64,000 bases of DNA from Amycolatopsis dendrobii (GCF_014145675.1 NZ_JACGZW010000004.1:620001-684000); one strand, 5' to 3'. Positions 41,634 through 50,581 are shown, counted from the first letter of the stretch. The notes: generated by a model not told the origin, from the letters alone. A program made the numbers and translations.

Positions 41634-43463
41634 ATGAATCCTGACTTCTCGCCGACCGGGATCGCCCGGCCGGCTCCCCGAAGCGCGCCCGGAAAACCCC
41701 AGCACCGCTGGCTGACGCTCGTCGTGCTGAGCCTCGCCCAGCTGATGGACATCCTCGACTCCACGATCGTCAACATCGCCCTGCCGAGCGCACAGCACGA
41801 CCTCGGATTCCCCGCCGATGACCGGCAATGGGTGCTGACCGGCTACGCGCTCGCGTTCGGGAGCCTCCTGCTCCTCGGCGGCCGGCTCGCTGACTGTTTT
41901 GGACGGAAGCGGCTGTTCCTCGTCGGCGTCGGCGGGTTCGCGGTCGCCTCCGCTGTCGGCGGTGCTGCCGGGAACTTCGCGACGCTGCTGGCCGCGCGAG
42001 TCGGCCAAGGCGCGTTCGCCGCGATGCTCGCCCCGGCCGCATTGTCCTTGCTTTCCATCACTTTCGCCGACGACGCCAAGGAACGCGGCCGCGCGTTCGG
42101 CATCTTCGGCGCGATCTCCGGTGCGGGTGGCGCCGTGGGATTGCTGCTCGGCGGCGTCCTCACACAGGGCCTGTCGTGGCGGTGGTGCCTCTACGTCAAC
42201 CTGTTCATCGCGGCGGTCGCGTTCGTCGGCGGGCTGATTCTCCTGCGCGACGGTGATCGGCCGCAGCGCGTCCGGCTCGACGTCGCGGGCACGGCCGCGG
42301 TGGTGTTCGGCCTGATCGGGATCGTTTTCGGCCTCGGCACCGCGGAACGGAACGGCTGGCACGACATCGGGACGCTCGGACCGGTGCTCGCGGGCGTCGC
42401 GCTCATCGCCGCGTTCGTCGTCATCGAACGTCGCACCGCCCGTCCGCTCCTGCCGCTGCGGGTGATCCTCGACCGGGTCCGCGGAGCCGCGTACCTGACC
42501 TTGGGGATCACCGGGACCGGGATGTTCGCGGTTTTCCTGTTCCTCACCTTCTATCTCGCGAACACGCTGGGGTTCGGCCCGCTGCGGACCGGCGTCGCGT
42601 TCCTTCCGATGATCGGCCTGGTCATGGCGGGAGCGGTGTTCTCCGGGGCGGTGCTCCTGCCGCGCTGGGGACCTCGGCCGATCGTCCCGCTCGGCTGTCT
42701 CCTCGCCGCCGCCGGCATGGCCGTCCTCACCGGAATCGGCGCGGATTCGAGTTACGCCGCGAACATCCTGCCCGCCCTGCTCGTCACCGGGATCGGCTTC
42801 GGATTCATCTTCGGTCCGGTGCAGAACGCCGCGACCAGCGGCGTCCGGGAGCATGACGCGGGGGTGGCGTCCGCGTTGGTGACGACGGCCCAGCAGATCG
42901 GCGGGTCGATCGGGACCGCGGTGTTCAGTTCGCTCGCGACGTCCGCGGTCGCCGGGTACCTGGCTGCGCATCCGACGACCGGGACCCTCGCCGAGGCGAC
43001 GTTCGCCGGGTATCACCTGGTGTTCTGGATCGCGTCGGCGGTATTCCTCGGCAGCGCGGTGCTGTCCGCGCTGCTGTTCCGCAGCGGTCCCTTGCCGTTG
43101 CCTGCTGACCCGGCGGCCGAGCGCCTGGTCGTCGGGCAGACACCTGTCCTGGAGCCGTACCGCCCGTACGTGCGGCGGCGCACAACGCCGTGCGCGAGGG
43201 GCGCCTTGTTCCGCGCGTGGCCGCGGCGATCTCTCCGCTCGGGGGCGAGCCGACCGCCGTCGATGCGGCCGGGCGCCTGCGGCGGCGAACCGCGCAGTCG
43301 CCGCGGGCGCCGGACCGAGTCGCGGAGGCGGGCAGCAAGCCGCCGGCCATGTCTTCGATGCAGTGCTCGCGCCGATCTGTCTGCGGGCGGCTTTCGGCTA
43401 CGAGCCGCGGCCCCGGAGATGGCGGCGCTGATGGACCGAGCGCTCCCAGCTTTGTCTGCTTAG
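41634..43463 (+). CDS. MFS exporter, DHA2 (14-TM) type, with an abnormal C-terminal tail
   Basis: 609 residues from the ATG at 41634 (GAGAGAA upstream). Fourteen TMs fill residues 30-490: LAQLMDILDSTIVNIALPSA (TM1 with motif D1), GGRLADCFGRKRLFLVG (motif A), GAGGAVGLLLGGVLTQG (motif C). The family normally ends near LFRSGPLPLPADPAAE. Here the frame runs on for about 105 more codons of Arg/Ser-rich sequence that do not look like a transporter, ending PEMAALMDRALPALSA, a TetR-like C-terminus. The tail probably reads through a decayed regulator. The transporter core looks intact. Confidence 0.87.
   Translation: MNPDFSPTGIARPAPRSAPGKPQHRWLTLVVLSLAQLMDILDSTIVNIALPSAQHDLGFPADDRQWVLTGYALAFGSLLLLGGRLADCFGRKRLFLVGVGGFAVASAVGGAAGNFATLLAARVGQGAFAAMLAPAALSLLSITFADDAKERGRAFGIFGAISGAGGAVGLLLGGVLTQGLSWRWCLYVNLFIAAVAFVGGLILLRDGDRPQRVRLDVAGTAAVVFGLIGIVFGLGTAERNGWHDIGTLGPVLAGVALIAAFVVIERRTARPLLPLRVILDRVRGAAYLTLGITGTGMFAVFLFLTFYLANTLGFGPLRTGVAFLPMIGLVMAGAVFSGAVLLPRWGPRPIVPLGCLLAAAGMAVLTGIGADSSYAANILPALLVTGIGFGFIFGPVQNAATSGVREHDAGVASALVTTAQQIGGSIGTAVFSSLATSAVAGYLAAHPTTGTLAEATFAGYHLVFWIASAVFLGSAVLSALLFRSGPLPLPADPAAERLVVGQTPVLEPYRPYVRRRTTPCARGALFRAWPRRSLRSGASRPPSMRPGACGGEPRSRRGRRTESRRRAASRRPCLRCSARADLSAGGFRLRAAAPEMAALMDRALPALSA
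43170..43463 (+). pseudogene. Remnant of a TetR-type regulator fused to the MFS frame
   Basis: In other frames this stretch reads REGRLVPRVAAAISPLGGEP, then GHVFDAVLAPICLRAAFGYE. In the MFS frame it ends PEMAALMDRALPALSA. In sequence these look like the C-terminal ligand domain of a TetR-family repressor with at least two frameshifts and no HTH. The order and composition fit, but the resemblance is judged by eye only. Confidence 0.38.
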
Positions 43464-43716
43464 CCGTGGGTCGTGAGGGAAACACAGACGTTGTACCGTC
43501 CCTGGCAGCGGTATACCGCGGTCTCGTCCCTGATGCCGGGGGAGGTGCGGTTCCGGCCGGATACTCACTCGAAGTGCCCGTGCACGGACAGGATCCCGGC
43601 GGCCTGACCGTGCACTTCCCGAACCGGCGTCCTCCGCCGAACCTGCGGAACCGCCGGTTCAGCAGAAGCACCAGAAGCCTGGACAGTTCACGGTCCGATG
43701 GGACGGCCCGCCGCAA

Positions 43717-43722
43717 TAGACT
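43717..43722 (+). promoter_or_regulatory. -10 box of a leaderless promoter
   Basis: TAGACT is 7 nt before the GTG at 43730 and there is no ribosome-binding site, so the start codon is probably at the 5' end of the mRNA. Confidence 0.5.
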
Positions 43723-43729
43723 GGACCGC

Positions 43730-44182
43730 GTGACCGGCCAGGAGCTTCTAGCCTTCCTTCGCGAACTGCGAGCGACCACCCCGTGGCCGGTGGCCGTCGA
43801 CGACGCCTCGGTGAGATGGCAGCTCAGCGGATTGACCTGGCAGGCCACGGTGATCGTCGATCCACGGCGCTGGCTGGGGGTGGAGTTCGAGGCGAGGGAC
43901 CCGGCGACCGGCAAGCTTGTCACGTACGACATCGACACCGATCTCTACGACATCTCGCACGACAAGTACCGCGAGTTCGCTGCGGAGATCGAACGCGACA
44001 TCATCGAGTTTCTCGGCAACCTGCGGACGGGCGCGATGCTGCGCGGCACTGACGGCGCGCTCGTCTTTCCGCTCGACGGTTCGTGGATTCGCGTCGTCCG
44101 GGGGCGGTTCCTGACCAGCGCGTCCACCCACGCCGACCTCGCCGAGGCCCGGCGCGATGGCGACTACGTCGTGGTTCGGTGA
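43730..44182 (+). CDS. Hypothetical protein
   Basis: 150 residues from the GTG at 43730, supported by the -10 box just upstream. The sequence is soluble and acidic, with alternating strands (VRWQLSGLTWQATVIVDPRR, WLGVEFEARD) and a central helix (REFAAEIERDIIEFLGNLRT). It ends with strands (SWIRVVRGRFLTS). I do not recognise the family. No partner is adjacent: it converges on the propeller protein gene with 5 bp between the stops. Confidence 0.65.
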   Translation: MTGQELLAFLRELRATTPWPVAVDDASVRWQLSGLTWQATVIVDPRRWLGVEFEARDPATGKLVTYDIDTDLYDISHDKYREFAAEIERDIIEFLGNLRTGAMLRGTDGALVFPLDGSWIRVVRGRFLTSASTHADLAEARRDGDYVVVR

Positions 44183-44187
44183 CGGCG

Positions 44188-45396
44188 CTACTGGTATCTC
44201 ACCGGGTTGCCGTTGAGACCTCCGCCGTCGCACGGCCAGGGTCCGTCGTCCAGCGGGCCGAGCCCGGTGTCGCGGAAGATCAGCAGGTCGCTGCCCAGGC
44301 TGAAGACGACCTGCCCGTCCGCGAGCAGCAGGACCCGGCTCATCACCGCGCGCTCGTCCTCGCTGGCGAAAAGCACGCGCAGGTAAAAATCCGTATCGAC
44401 GGCGATGAGCTGTCCTTCTCTCCAGAACACGGCCGTGCCGTTGCGGTCCAGCGCCGGGTACGTGGTGTAGTAATCGCGCAAGAGCGGTCCGCCGAACAGT
44501 GTGCCGTCCTCGGCCAGGCCGCGGAATCGCGAACGTAATCGGCGAATGTTTTCGGATTCGGGACCGCGGATGCCGCCATTTCGATCGATCAGCAGCAATG
44601 CGTGACTGGGCCACTGTTGTACGGCCGTTCCGGCGCGGTCGTATCGCGTGGTGCGGAAGATCCCGTAGCCCTGTTCGCCGATCAGGAATTCGCCGGGTGC
44701 CGCGATGGCGCAGCGGCAACGCGGGCCCGGCGGGGTCCGGGCGAGCACGGTCCCGTCGGCGAGGTCGAGGAAGAAGGTCACGCCGATCCCGCTGCCGTCG
44801 TCGGCGAAACCGGCCGCGACGCGGTCCGCGGAAATCAGCAGCGGCTGCCAATGCGCCGCCGCGAGGGTCCGGGGCTCCGGCGGCACGTTCGGGCGGGTCT
44901 CGGGAGGGCCGGTGTCCGCCGGCTTCAGCGAGCCGACCGGAATGGTGGCGGACCAGAGCGTCCGGCCGTGCTCGTCGTGGCGGGCGACCCGCGGCAGGTG
45001 ATCGGGCGGTACGACGCGGAACGGGTCGGCGGGCAGCCACGACCCGCAGAAACCATTCGCCAGCAGGACAAACGCGCCGAGATGCTCGTGCGGTTCGTGT
45101 TCGAGCGCGACCGAGCGGACGACCCTGCCGGTGAGGTCGAGTTCAGTCAGCACGCAGCCGCGCGCGTCCCGGCGGGCGATCCACACCGTGTCGTTGGCGC
45201 TGACCAGCGGTGGGTACGGATGGCCGTCAGCCCGGTGTTGCCACACCACCGCCCCCGACAAGTCGAGCGCGGTCAGCACTGTGCGGGACAACTCGTCGCC
45301 GTCATATGAGGTGGCGACGAGCGGGCCGTCCGGACCGGGCGCGGCCACGCCCCAGATCTGGCCGGGCAAGGCGATCGTCCGCGGACTGCGCTCCAT
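44188..45396 (-). CDS. Hypothetical beta-propeller-like protein
   Basis: 402 residues. Repeated units of the form 'D-xx-G-xx-hydrophobic' suggest a PQQ/WD-type propeller: LTALDLSGAVVWQHRADGHP, LTELDLTGRVVRSVALEHE, RHDEHGRTLWSATIPVG, FFLDLADGTVLARTPPG, DRNGTAVFWREGQLIAVDTD. No signal peptide or TM is present, so it appears cytoplasmic. Function is unknown. It stands alone, about 235 bp from the divergent secreted-protein gene. Confidence 0.6.
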   Translation of the reverse strand: MERSPRTIALPGQIWGVAAPGPDGPLVATSYDGDELSRTVLTALDLSGAVVWQHRADGHPYPPLVSANDTVWIARRDARGCVLTELDLTGRVVRSVALEHEPHEHLGAFVLLANGFCGSWLPADPFRVVPPDHLPRVARHDEHGRTLWSATIPVGSLKPADTGPPETRPNVPPEPRTLAAAHWQPLLISADRVAAGFADDGSGIGVTFFLDLADGTVLARTPPGPRCRCAIAAPGEFLIGEQGYGIFRTTRYDRAGTAVQQWPSHALLLIDRNGGIRGPESENIRRLRSRFRGLAEDGTLFGGPLLRDYYTTYPALDRNGTAVFWREGQLIAVDTDFYLRVLFASEDERAVMSRVLLLADGQVVFSLGSDLLIFRDTGLGPLDDGPWPCDGGGLNGNPVRYQ

Positions 45397-45632
45397 GCTG
45401 GCCCTTTCGCCGATTGGTCCCGTTTTCGACGATAGCCGTGATCGGCGAACAGTTCTCGCGCAACCGGCTTGATTCCCGCTATCATTTCCGGGCTAACGTC
45501 GAACTGTCGGTGGTCTGGCTCAGAAGCGCGACCGAAAGAATGAGCAGCAATGCTCCGAATGGCCGGGCGAGCGCGGTGCGGCCGGGACGGGCTAATCCCT
45601 TTTGTCGAGCATGGAGTGGGTGATCAGCTGTC

Positions 45633-46073
45633 ATGAGAAAAGCTGTTGTCGCACTGATGTGTGTTCTTGCCCTGCTGGGGATGGGTTCCGTCGCGAACGC
45701 CGATCCAGCGCCGTCGAGCACGGTGAGCATCGCCCCGGCCACCGTCGCGCCAGGCGCGGCCGTGACCTTCTCGGTAACCCTGTCGAACGCGGACGCCGAC
45801 CCGCTGAAAGGCGGCAAGCTGGGCCTCGGCGTGGCGAACGGCGCGATCAATCAGCTCTTCGACGTCAGCACCTGCGCGTTGTGCTACCAGGCCGGAAACA
45901 CCATTCGCTACGACGTGGGCGACGTCCCGGTCAACGGCAGCAAAACCTTCACTTTCTCGATCGGGGTTTTCGCCAACGCACAGCTCGGCCAGTATGTGAT
46001 TGAGCACCAGTTCGTCGGAGACAATTACTCCTACGAGACGGTGGAAGGCCCCACGGTCACCGTGTCGCGATAG
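45633..46073 (+). CDS. Small secreted protein with one Ig-like/DUF11-type domain
   Basis: 146 residues. A Sec signal peptide (VVALMCVLALLGMGSVANA, cleavage after residue 23) is followed by a beta-sandwich-like domain: VSIAPATVAPGAAVTFSVTL, the two Cys of DVSTCALCYQAG, DVPVNGSKTFTFSIGVF, then a C-terminal strand. The pattern resembles a single DUF11/CARDB-type module. There is no LPxTG anchor or TM, so it is released outside the cell. It is convergent with the catabolic operon across a hairpin. Confidence 0.72.
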   Translation: MRKAVVALMCVLALLGMGSVANADPAPSSTVSIAPATVAPGAAVTFSVTLSNADADPLKGGKLGLGVANGAINQLFDVSTCALCYQAGNTIRYDVGDVPVNGSKTFTFSIGVFANAQLGQYVIEHQFVGDNYSYETVEGPTVTVSR

Positions 46074-46081
46074 CAAGCAGG

Positions 46082-46117
46082 GAAGCCCTGGGGGAATCCG
46101 ATTCCCCCCCGGGCTCC
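46082..46117. terminator. Stem-loop between convergent genes
   Basis: GAAGCCCTGGGGGAAT and ATTCCCCCCCGGGCTCC pair with one bulge around a 3-nt loop. It lies between the stops of the secreted protein and the SRPBCC gene and could stop transcription from both sides. The ...GGGAAT / ATTCCC... centre matches the larger element at 61506. Confidence 0.6.
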
Positions 46118-46133
46118 CTCGCGAACCCGGGTG

Positions 46134-46649
46134 TTACGCGGCGGCGCCCTCGATGTGCGCCTTCAGCAGCTCCAGCCCGGGCTGGATGCGGGCCGGGTCC
46201 TCGACCGGGTGCGGGCCCGCCGGTTCGGTGGGCGGGACCAGGCGCTCGAACAGGCGGCAGAACAGCGTCGTCCCGTCGCCGAGGTCGAAGGTGGTGAAGG
46301 TGGCGATCGCGTGCATCGACGGCGCTAGCGTTCCGTCGTCGAGCACGTCGCGGCCGACCACTGTCCAGAGCTTGCCCGGGACCCGCGCGACGACGGTGTA
46401 CAGCTTCGGCTTTTCGTTCAGGTCCGGCACGATGGTCTCGAGCAGCACGTCGCCCATTTCCGCGGGGACGTCCGGGGTGCCGCGGCGTACTTCGGTGCCG
46501 GACGCCATCGGCAGCCATTTCGGCAGGTTAGACCAGGTGGTCGCCCAGTCGTAGACCTCCTGCGCCGGGCGGTTGACCACGATGCGGTTCTCGACGAAGC
46601 GGATGTTCAGGTTGTCCGGAATCTGCCGAACGTAGAGGGCTGCAGACAT
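46134..46649 (-). CDS. SRPBCC-family (polyketide cyclase/START-like) protein
   Basis: 171 residues from the ATG at 46649, with GGAGAGAAATC just before it. NIRFVENRIVVNRPAQEVYD and WATTWSNLPKWLPMASG are the N-terminal strand and helices of the SRPBCC fold. LLKAHIEGAAA is the long C-terminal helix that closes the ligand cavity. Members bind or transform hydrophobic ring compounds. It is the last gene of the catabolic operon, 20 bp after the extradiol dioxygenase. Confidence 0.82.
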   Translation of the reverse strand: MSAALYVRQIPDNLNIRFVENRIVVNRPAQEVYDWATTWSNLPKWLPMASGTEVRRGTPDVPAEMGDVLLETIVPDLNEKPKLYTVVARVPGKLWTVVGRDVLDDGTLAPSMHAIATFTTFDLGDGTTLFCRLFERLVPPTEPAGPHPVEDPARIQPGLELLKAHIEGAAA

Positions 46650-46669
46650 GATTTCTCTCCTTTTCGGGG

Positions 46670-47590
46670 TTATTTGGGGGAATGCTGTCCGGTCATGAGG
46701 GCGCCGAGGTCGTCCGGTTCGAGGAACGACGGCGGCGGGGGCGGGCCCCAGCTGAAGAGGCCTTGCGCGCCTTCGAAAACCTCCGGCGTCCAGATCTCGT
46801 CCTCGGGGACGCAGTCCATGTCGGAGTAGTACTCGCTGAAGTTCCCGGCCGGGTCTTTGAGATACCAGAAGAAGTTCGAACCGGCGTGATGGCGGCCGAG
46901 GCCCCAGACGTGCCGGTCGGGATGGCCGTTCAGCATCGCGGCGGCACCGCGGCCGACGTCGTCGATGTCGTCGACCTGCCACGACGTGTGGTGCAGGAAG
47001 TTCACCGGGGCCGCGAGCGCCAGGACGTTGTGGTGATCGACCGAGCAGCGCAGGAAAGCGCCCTTGTGTCCGATGTAGTCACTGACCTTGAAGCCGAGCG
47101 CCTCGGTGAAAAAGCGCATGGTGGCGTCGAGATCGGTGGTGCCCACCACGCAGTGGCCGAGTTTCTTGGGCAAGACCGGGCCGGTGCGCACGACGCCGGG
47201 CGCGCGGCCGGACCGCTCGATGCGGCCGGGTCCGTTGTACGGCGTGGCCAAGACCGGTCGCTGCGTGATCCGCGGTGAAATCTCCACGCGCACGGTGAAT
47301 CCGGAGACCGGTTCGATCGCGCAGACGGCGGTGCCGGACTCGGTGCTGACAACGCCGAGCCGGTTCAGGCGCGCCGCGGTCCGGGCGAGGTCGTCGGTGT
47401 CGTCGACTCCCACGCCGAGTTCGAGCAGTTGCCGGTAGGGCGCGTGCCGGACGCGCAGCTGTTCGCCGCCTTCGAGGGTGGTGAAGGATCCGTCGCCGAC
47501 GTGGGTCAGCCCGAAATCCGCGTAGTAGGCAACGGTTTCCGCGACGTTCGGCACGCCCATCGTGACCCGGGTCAGCCGGTGCGTCCCCAT
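46670..47590 (-). CDS. Type I extradiol (VOC-fold) ring-cleavage dioxygenase
   Basis: 306 residues in two VOC modules. Metal ligands of the second module are visible as His146 (KLGHCVVG), His200 or His201 (NFLHHTSWQVDD) and Glu253 (GNFSEYYSD), the 2-His-1-Glu iron site of BphC/catechol 2,3-dioxygenase enzymes. It would cleave a catechol-like ring with O2 in the cytoplasm. The next gene upstream is an FAH-family hydrolase, a common follower in meta-cleavage routes. The ring substrate is not evident. Confidence 0.86.
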   Translation of the reverse strand: MGTHRLTRVTMGVPNVAETVAYYADFGLTHVGDGSFTTLEGGEQLRVRHAPYRQLLELGVGVDDTDDLARTAARLNRLGVVSTESGTAVCAIEPVSGFTVRVEISPRITQRPVLATPYNGPGRIERSGRAPGVVRTGPVLPKKLGHCVVGTTDLDATMRFFTEALGFKVSDYIGHKGAFLRCSVDHHNVLALAAPVNFLHHTSWQVDDIDDVGRGAAAMLNGHPDRHVWGLGRHHAGSNFFWYLKDPAGNFSEYYSDMDCVPEDEIWTPEVFEGAQGLFSWGPPPPPSFLEPDDLGALMTGQHSPK

Positions 47591-47591
47591 G

Positions 47592-48443
47592 TCACGCCTC
47601 CGGTTCCGCGACGAAGGTCTGCCGCATTTCGCCGAGGCCTTCGATCCGGCTGACCAGCTCCTGCCCGGCCCGCAGGAAGCGTTGCGGCGTACGGCCGACG
47701 CCGACCCCGGAGGGCGTTCCGGTGAACACGAGATCGCCCGGATACAGGGTGATCGTCTGCGACAGAGCGGAAATCAGCTTCGCGACCGGGAAGATCAGCT
47801 CGCGGGTCCGGCCGTCCTGCACGGTCTCGCCGTCGATCGCGCACGACAGCGCCAGGTCGTCTCGATCCGCCAGCTCGTCCGGGGTGACCAGCCACGGTCC
47901 GACCGGCGCGAAGTTCGGGAAGGACTTGCCGAGGCTGAATTGCGGGGCCGGGCCGGCCAGCTGCGAGACGCGCTCGGAGAGGTCCTGCCCGATCGTCACC
48001 CCGGCGAGGCGGTCCCACGCCTCGGATTCGTCGACGCGATGGGCGGTCCGGCCGACGACCGCGACGAGTTCCACCTCCCAGTCCACGTTTCCGCCGGGCG
48101 GCAGCACGACCTCGGCGTCGGGGCCGGTCAGCGCGGAGACGAATTTCGTGAACACCGGGGGAAGGCCGTCCGGCGCGGCGAAGCCGGATTCCGCGGCGTG
48201 CGCGTCGTAGTTGAGTCCGATCGCGACGATCTGCCGCGGTTCGGGGGAGGGCGGACCCAGCTGGGCGCGGGTGAAGGCGACATCGGGTTCGGCGGTGAGT
48301 TTCTCCGCCCAAACCTGGAATTCGGACCAGTTCCGGTAGACGGAACCGAGGCCGAAGAGTCCGCCCGACGCCTTGGCGACGTCGATTCCCTTGTCCTCGG
48401 CGGTGAGCAGGACGGCCCGGCCGTCCACATTGGCCAGTTTCAC
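47592..48443 (-). CDS. Fumarylacetoacetate-hydrolase-family enzyme
   Basis: 283 residues. The FAH core shows QIVAIGLNYDAHAAESG, KFVSALTGPDAEVVLPPGGN, then DWEVELVAVVG with the metal-binding Glu pair. GQDLSERVSQ, FSLGKSFPNFAPVGPW and GDLVFTGTPSGVG follow. Members cut C-C bonds of acylpyruvates or hydrate and decarboxylate ring-cleavage products. It lies 1 bp from the dioxygenase and overlaps the preceding gene by 4 bp. Confidence 0.9.
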   Translation of the reverse strand: MKLANVDGRAVLLTAEDKGIDVAKASGGLFGLGSVYRNWSEFQVWAEKLTAEPDVAFTRAQLGPPSPEPRQIVAIGLNYDAHAAESGFAAPDGLPPVFTKFVSALTGPDAEVVLPPGGNVDWEVELVAVVGRTAHRVDESEAWDRLAGVTIGQDLSERVSQLAGPAPQFSLGKSFPNFAPVGPWLVTPDELADRDDLALSCAIDGETVQDGRTRELIFPVAKLISALSQTITLYPGDLVFTGTPSGVGVGRTPQRFLRAGQELVSRIEGLGEMRQTFVAEPEA

Positions 48444-50020
48444 GGTTTCTCCTCAAAACAGAGCGTCAGATTGGTCCGCACCGGCAGCGGGAGGCTGACG
48501 ACGAGGTCGTTCCCCTCGCGCCGGGCACGGAGCCCCGGGGTACCCGCCCCGGCGGAATCGGCGGCGAACACGTCGTCGCGGAACAGCGTCCAGGGCGCTT
48601 CGGCGTTGCCGATCCGCAGCGTCACGTCGGCGTGTTTTCCGGCGACCGGGCGCAAAGTCAGTGCCAGCAGCGATTTCTCCCGGTCGTACCAGGCTCGGAG
48701 AACCTCGGCCGGGCCGTCGATCGCGGTCACCCGGGGTTCGCGGAAATGCGCCGCGGTCCACGGGTGGTGGTACATCTTCCAGAGCCCGTCCGGGACGTTC
48801 AGCCGGGCGTAGCCGAGCATCGCGTTCCCGGTCAGCCGGTCCATGAAGACCGGGTTGCCGTTCTCGTCGAACGAACGGTCCTGGCGCGGGTAGAACAGCC
48901 CGCCGTTCTCCCAGGTCGGGTTCAGATAAGCGTCGGCGTAGCCGAGCAGGCCGCGGAGGTTCTCCTCGTCGCCGACCTCGGCCATGCATCCGGCGACGTA
49001 GCCGAAAGCCGGGGCGCGCCAGACGAAATCCAGGTCGCGGGTGAACTCCGGCTCGCGGCCGGCGAGGCGAGCCTTGCGGGCTTCCAGCGCCGCGGTCGGC
49101 TCGGCGAGGGTGACCAGGCCGTCCGGGGTGCGCCGGATCTCGTCGCGGATCTGGTCCGGGTAGAGCCGGTGCACCAGGTCGCGGCTCCAGGCGTTCAGGT
49201 TCAGCGCCGTCCAGGCGTTGCCGCCGCCTTCGAGCGGCATTTCCGGGCGGTTCTGCTCGACCAGCCAGAGCCGCCAGTACTCGCCGTATTCGTTGAGGAT
49301 GCCCCGTTTGTCCCACGCCGCCTGGTAGGACTGGGTGACCTCCTCGGCGACCGCCGTGCCCTTGCGCAGGTCGAGGAACCGGAACCCGAGGATCGGGAAC
49401 TGGTTGCAGACGAGGAAAAGGCAGTTGGGTTCGCAGACGATGCCGTACCAGCCTTGGTCGGCCATCTGCCAGTACAGGTTGTCGGCGAGCGAGCTGAGCG
49501 AGTACTCGTAGATTTCCGTGCCGAGGCCCTGGAACAGCGGGTCCCAGCGGAAGGAAAGCGCGCCTTCGCGGTCGTACTGGTCGCTGTCGAACAGCATGCT
49601 GTGCATGCCGAGCATCGCGAAGAAGCGGCCGCTGTACATGATGTTTTCCTTGATCACCGGATCGCGCCAGCCCTCGCGCAACGCGGTGCTGTCCGGATTG
49701 TTGCGAATGCTGCCCCGGCTGGTCTCGCGCCAGTACGCCCACACTTCCGGGAGCTGCATTTTCCGGATGATCTCTTCGAAGACCGGACGGAACGCTCCGG
49801 GAGCGGCGGGAAGATGGTGGAAATGCGCGAAACCCAGGGTGTAGGCCATTTGGGTCAGCTGGTAGCGGTAGGCGTCGGTCCATTCCTGGCCCCACAGCAT
49901 GCTGCCCATGTTCGCCCACTCGTTGTCCTGCTGGGCGACGAGATTGCGCACGTGCTGGACGTGTCCCGCCTGGAAGTCGTCGAGCGCGGGGTACCCCGAG
50001 ATGTCCGGTGCGGGGAGCAT
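48440..50020 (-). CDS. Linalool dehydratase/isomerase-like enzyme
   Basis: 526 residues from the ATG at 50020. The central part follows the linalool dehydratase/isomerase family: KENIMYSGRFFAMLGMHSML, REGALSFRW, SLSSLADNLYWQMADQGWYG and IVCEPNCLFLVCNQFP. Cys196 and Cys205 are nine residues apart, as are the active-site Cys171/Cys180 of the Castellaniella enzyme. That enzyme hydrates myrcene and isomerises linalool and is exported; here no signal peptide is visible. The substrate is unknown. It is coupled by ATGA overlaps to the SCO and FAH genes. Confidence 0.72.
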   Translation of the reverse strand: MLPAPDISGYPALDDFQAGHVQHVRNLVAQQDNEWANMGSMLWGQEWTDAYRYQLTQMAYTLGFAHFHHLPAAPGAFRPVFEEIIRKMQLPEVWAYWRETSRGSIRNNPDSTALREGWRDPVIKENIMYSGRFFAMLGMHSMLFDSDQYDREGALSFRWDPLFQGLGTEIYEYSLSSLADNLYWQMADQGWYGIVCEPNCLFLVCNQFPILGFRFLDLRKGTAVAEEVTQSYQAAWDKRGILNEYGEYWRLWLVEQNRPEMPLEGGGNAWTALNLNAWSRDLVHRLYPDQIRDEIRRTPDGLVTLAEPTAALEARKARLAGREPEFTRDLDFVWRAPAFGYVAGCMAEVGDEENLRGLLGYADAYLNPTWENGGLFYPRQDRSFDENGNPVFMDRLTGNAMLGYARLNVPDGLWKMYHHPWTAAHFREPRVTAIDGPAEVLRAWYDREKSLLALTLRPVAGKHADVTLRIGNAEAPWTLFRDDVFAADSAGAGTPGLRARREGNDLVVSLPLPVRTNLTLCFEEKP

Positions 50021-50568
50021 CACCGGACCGCCAGGAATCGCTCGGCAGCGGCGGCGATGTCCTTGCTGTCCACCGTGTCCGCGAAGTGTGTGAGGTATTC
50101 GCCTTGGGGTCCCATGAGGAAGGTGAACGCGCTGTGCGGCATCCGGTAGCCGTCCGGGTCGTCCACCCGCCGGGCGTGCACGTGATACGCCTTCTTCATC
50201 GACTCGATTTCCTCGGCGGATCCGGTGAGGCCGGTGATCCGCGGGTGCCGGGCAGCGAGAAAAGCGTGCAGGACGTCCGGGGTGTCGCGCTCCGGATCGA
50301 CCGTCACGTAAAGGGCCTGCACGCGATTCCCGAGTTCGCCGAGTTTGTCGAGCACCCGGTCGATCCGGGCCAGCGCGGGCGGGCACACGGTCTGGCAACG
50401 CGTGAAGCCGAAAAAGACGAGCAGGTATTTTCCGAAATAGGACTGCTCGGTGACCTCAGTTCCGGAATCGTCGATCAGCCGGAAATTTCCGCCGACTGTC
50501 GGAACCGGGCGCACAATCGTCGCCGAACCGGATCCGGGAGGAGTGCAGCAGGAGGAATTCATTTCCAT
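50020..50568 (-). CDS. SCO1/SenC-like thioredoxin-fold protein without signal peptide
   Basis: 182 residues. LLVFFGFTRCQTVCPPALAR carries the CxxxC copper/redox motif and YRMPHSAFTFLMG the conserved His of SCO proteins. These usually deliver copper to cytochrome oxidase outside the membrane. Here the N-terminus is MEMNSSCCTPPGSGS, with neither TM nor lipobox, so it appears cytoplasmic. Being coupled to the dehydratase-like gene, it may act as thiol reductase or metal donor for that enzyme. TAGCGT lies 7 nt before the ATG. Confidence 0.82.
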   Translation of the reverse strand: MEMNSSCCTPPGSGSATIVRPVPTVGGNFRLIDDSGTEVTEQSYFGKYLLVFFGFTRCQTVCPPALARIDRVLDKLGELGNRVQALYVTVDPERDTPDVLHAFLAARHPRITGLTGSAEEIESMKKAYHVHARRVDDPDGYRMPHSAFTFLMGPQGEYLTHFADTVDSKDIAAAAERFLAVR

Positions 50569-50575
50569 GACTCAC

Positions 50576-50581
50576 ACGCTA
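50576..50581 (-). promoter_or_regulatory. -10 box of a leaderless promoter for the catabolic operon
   Basis: On the minus strand TAGCGT ends 7 nt before the ATG at 50568. The 55-bp gap after the LysR gene therefore holds a separate promoter for the catabolic genes, which the LysR protein could control. Confidence 0.5.
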
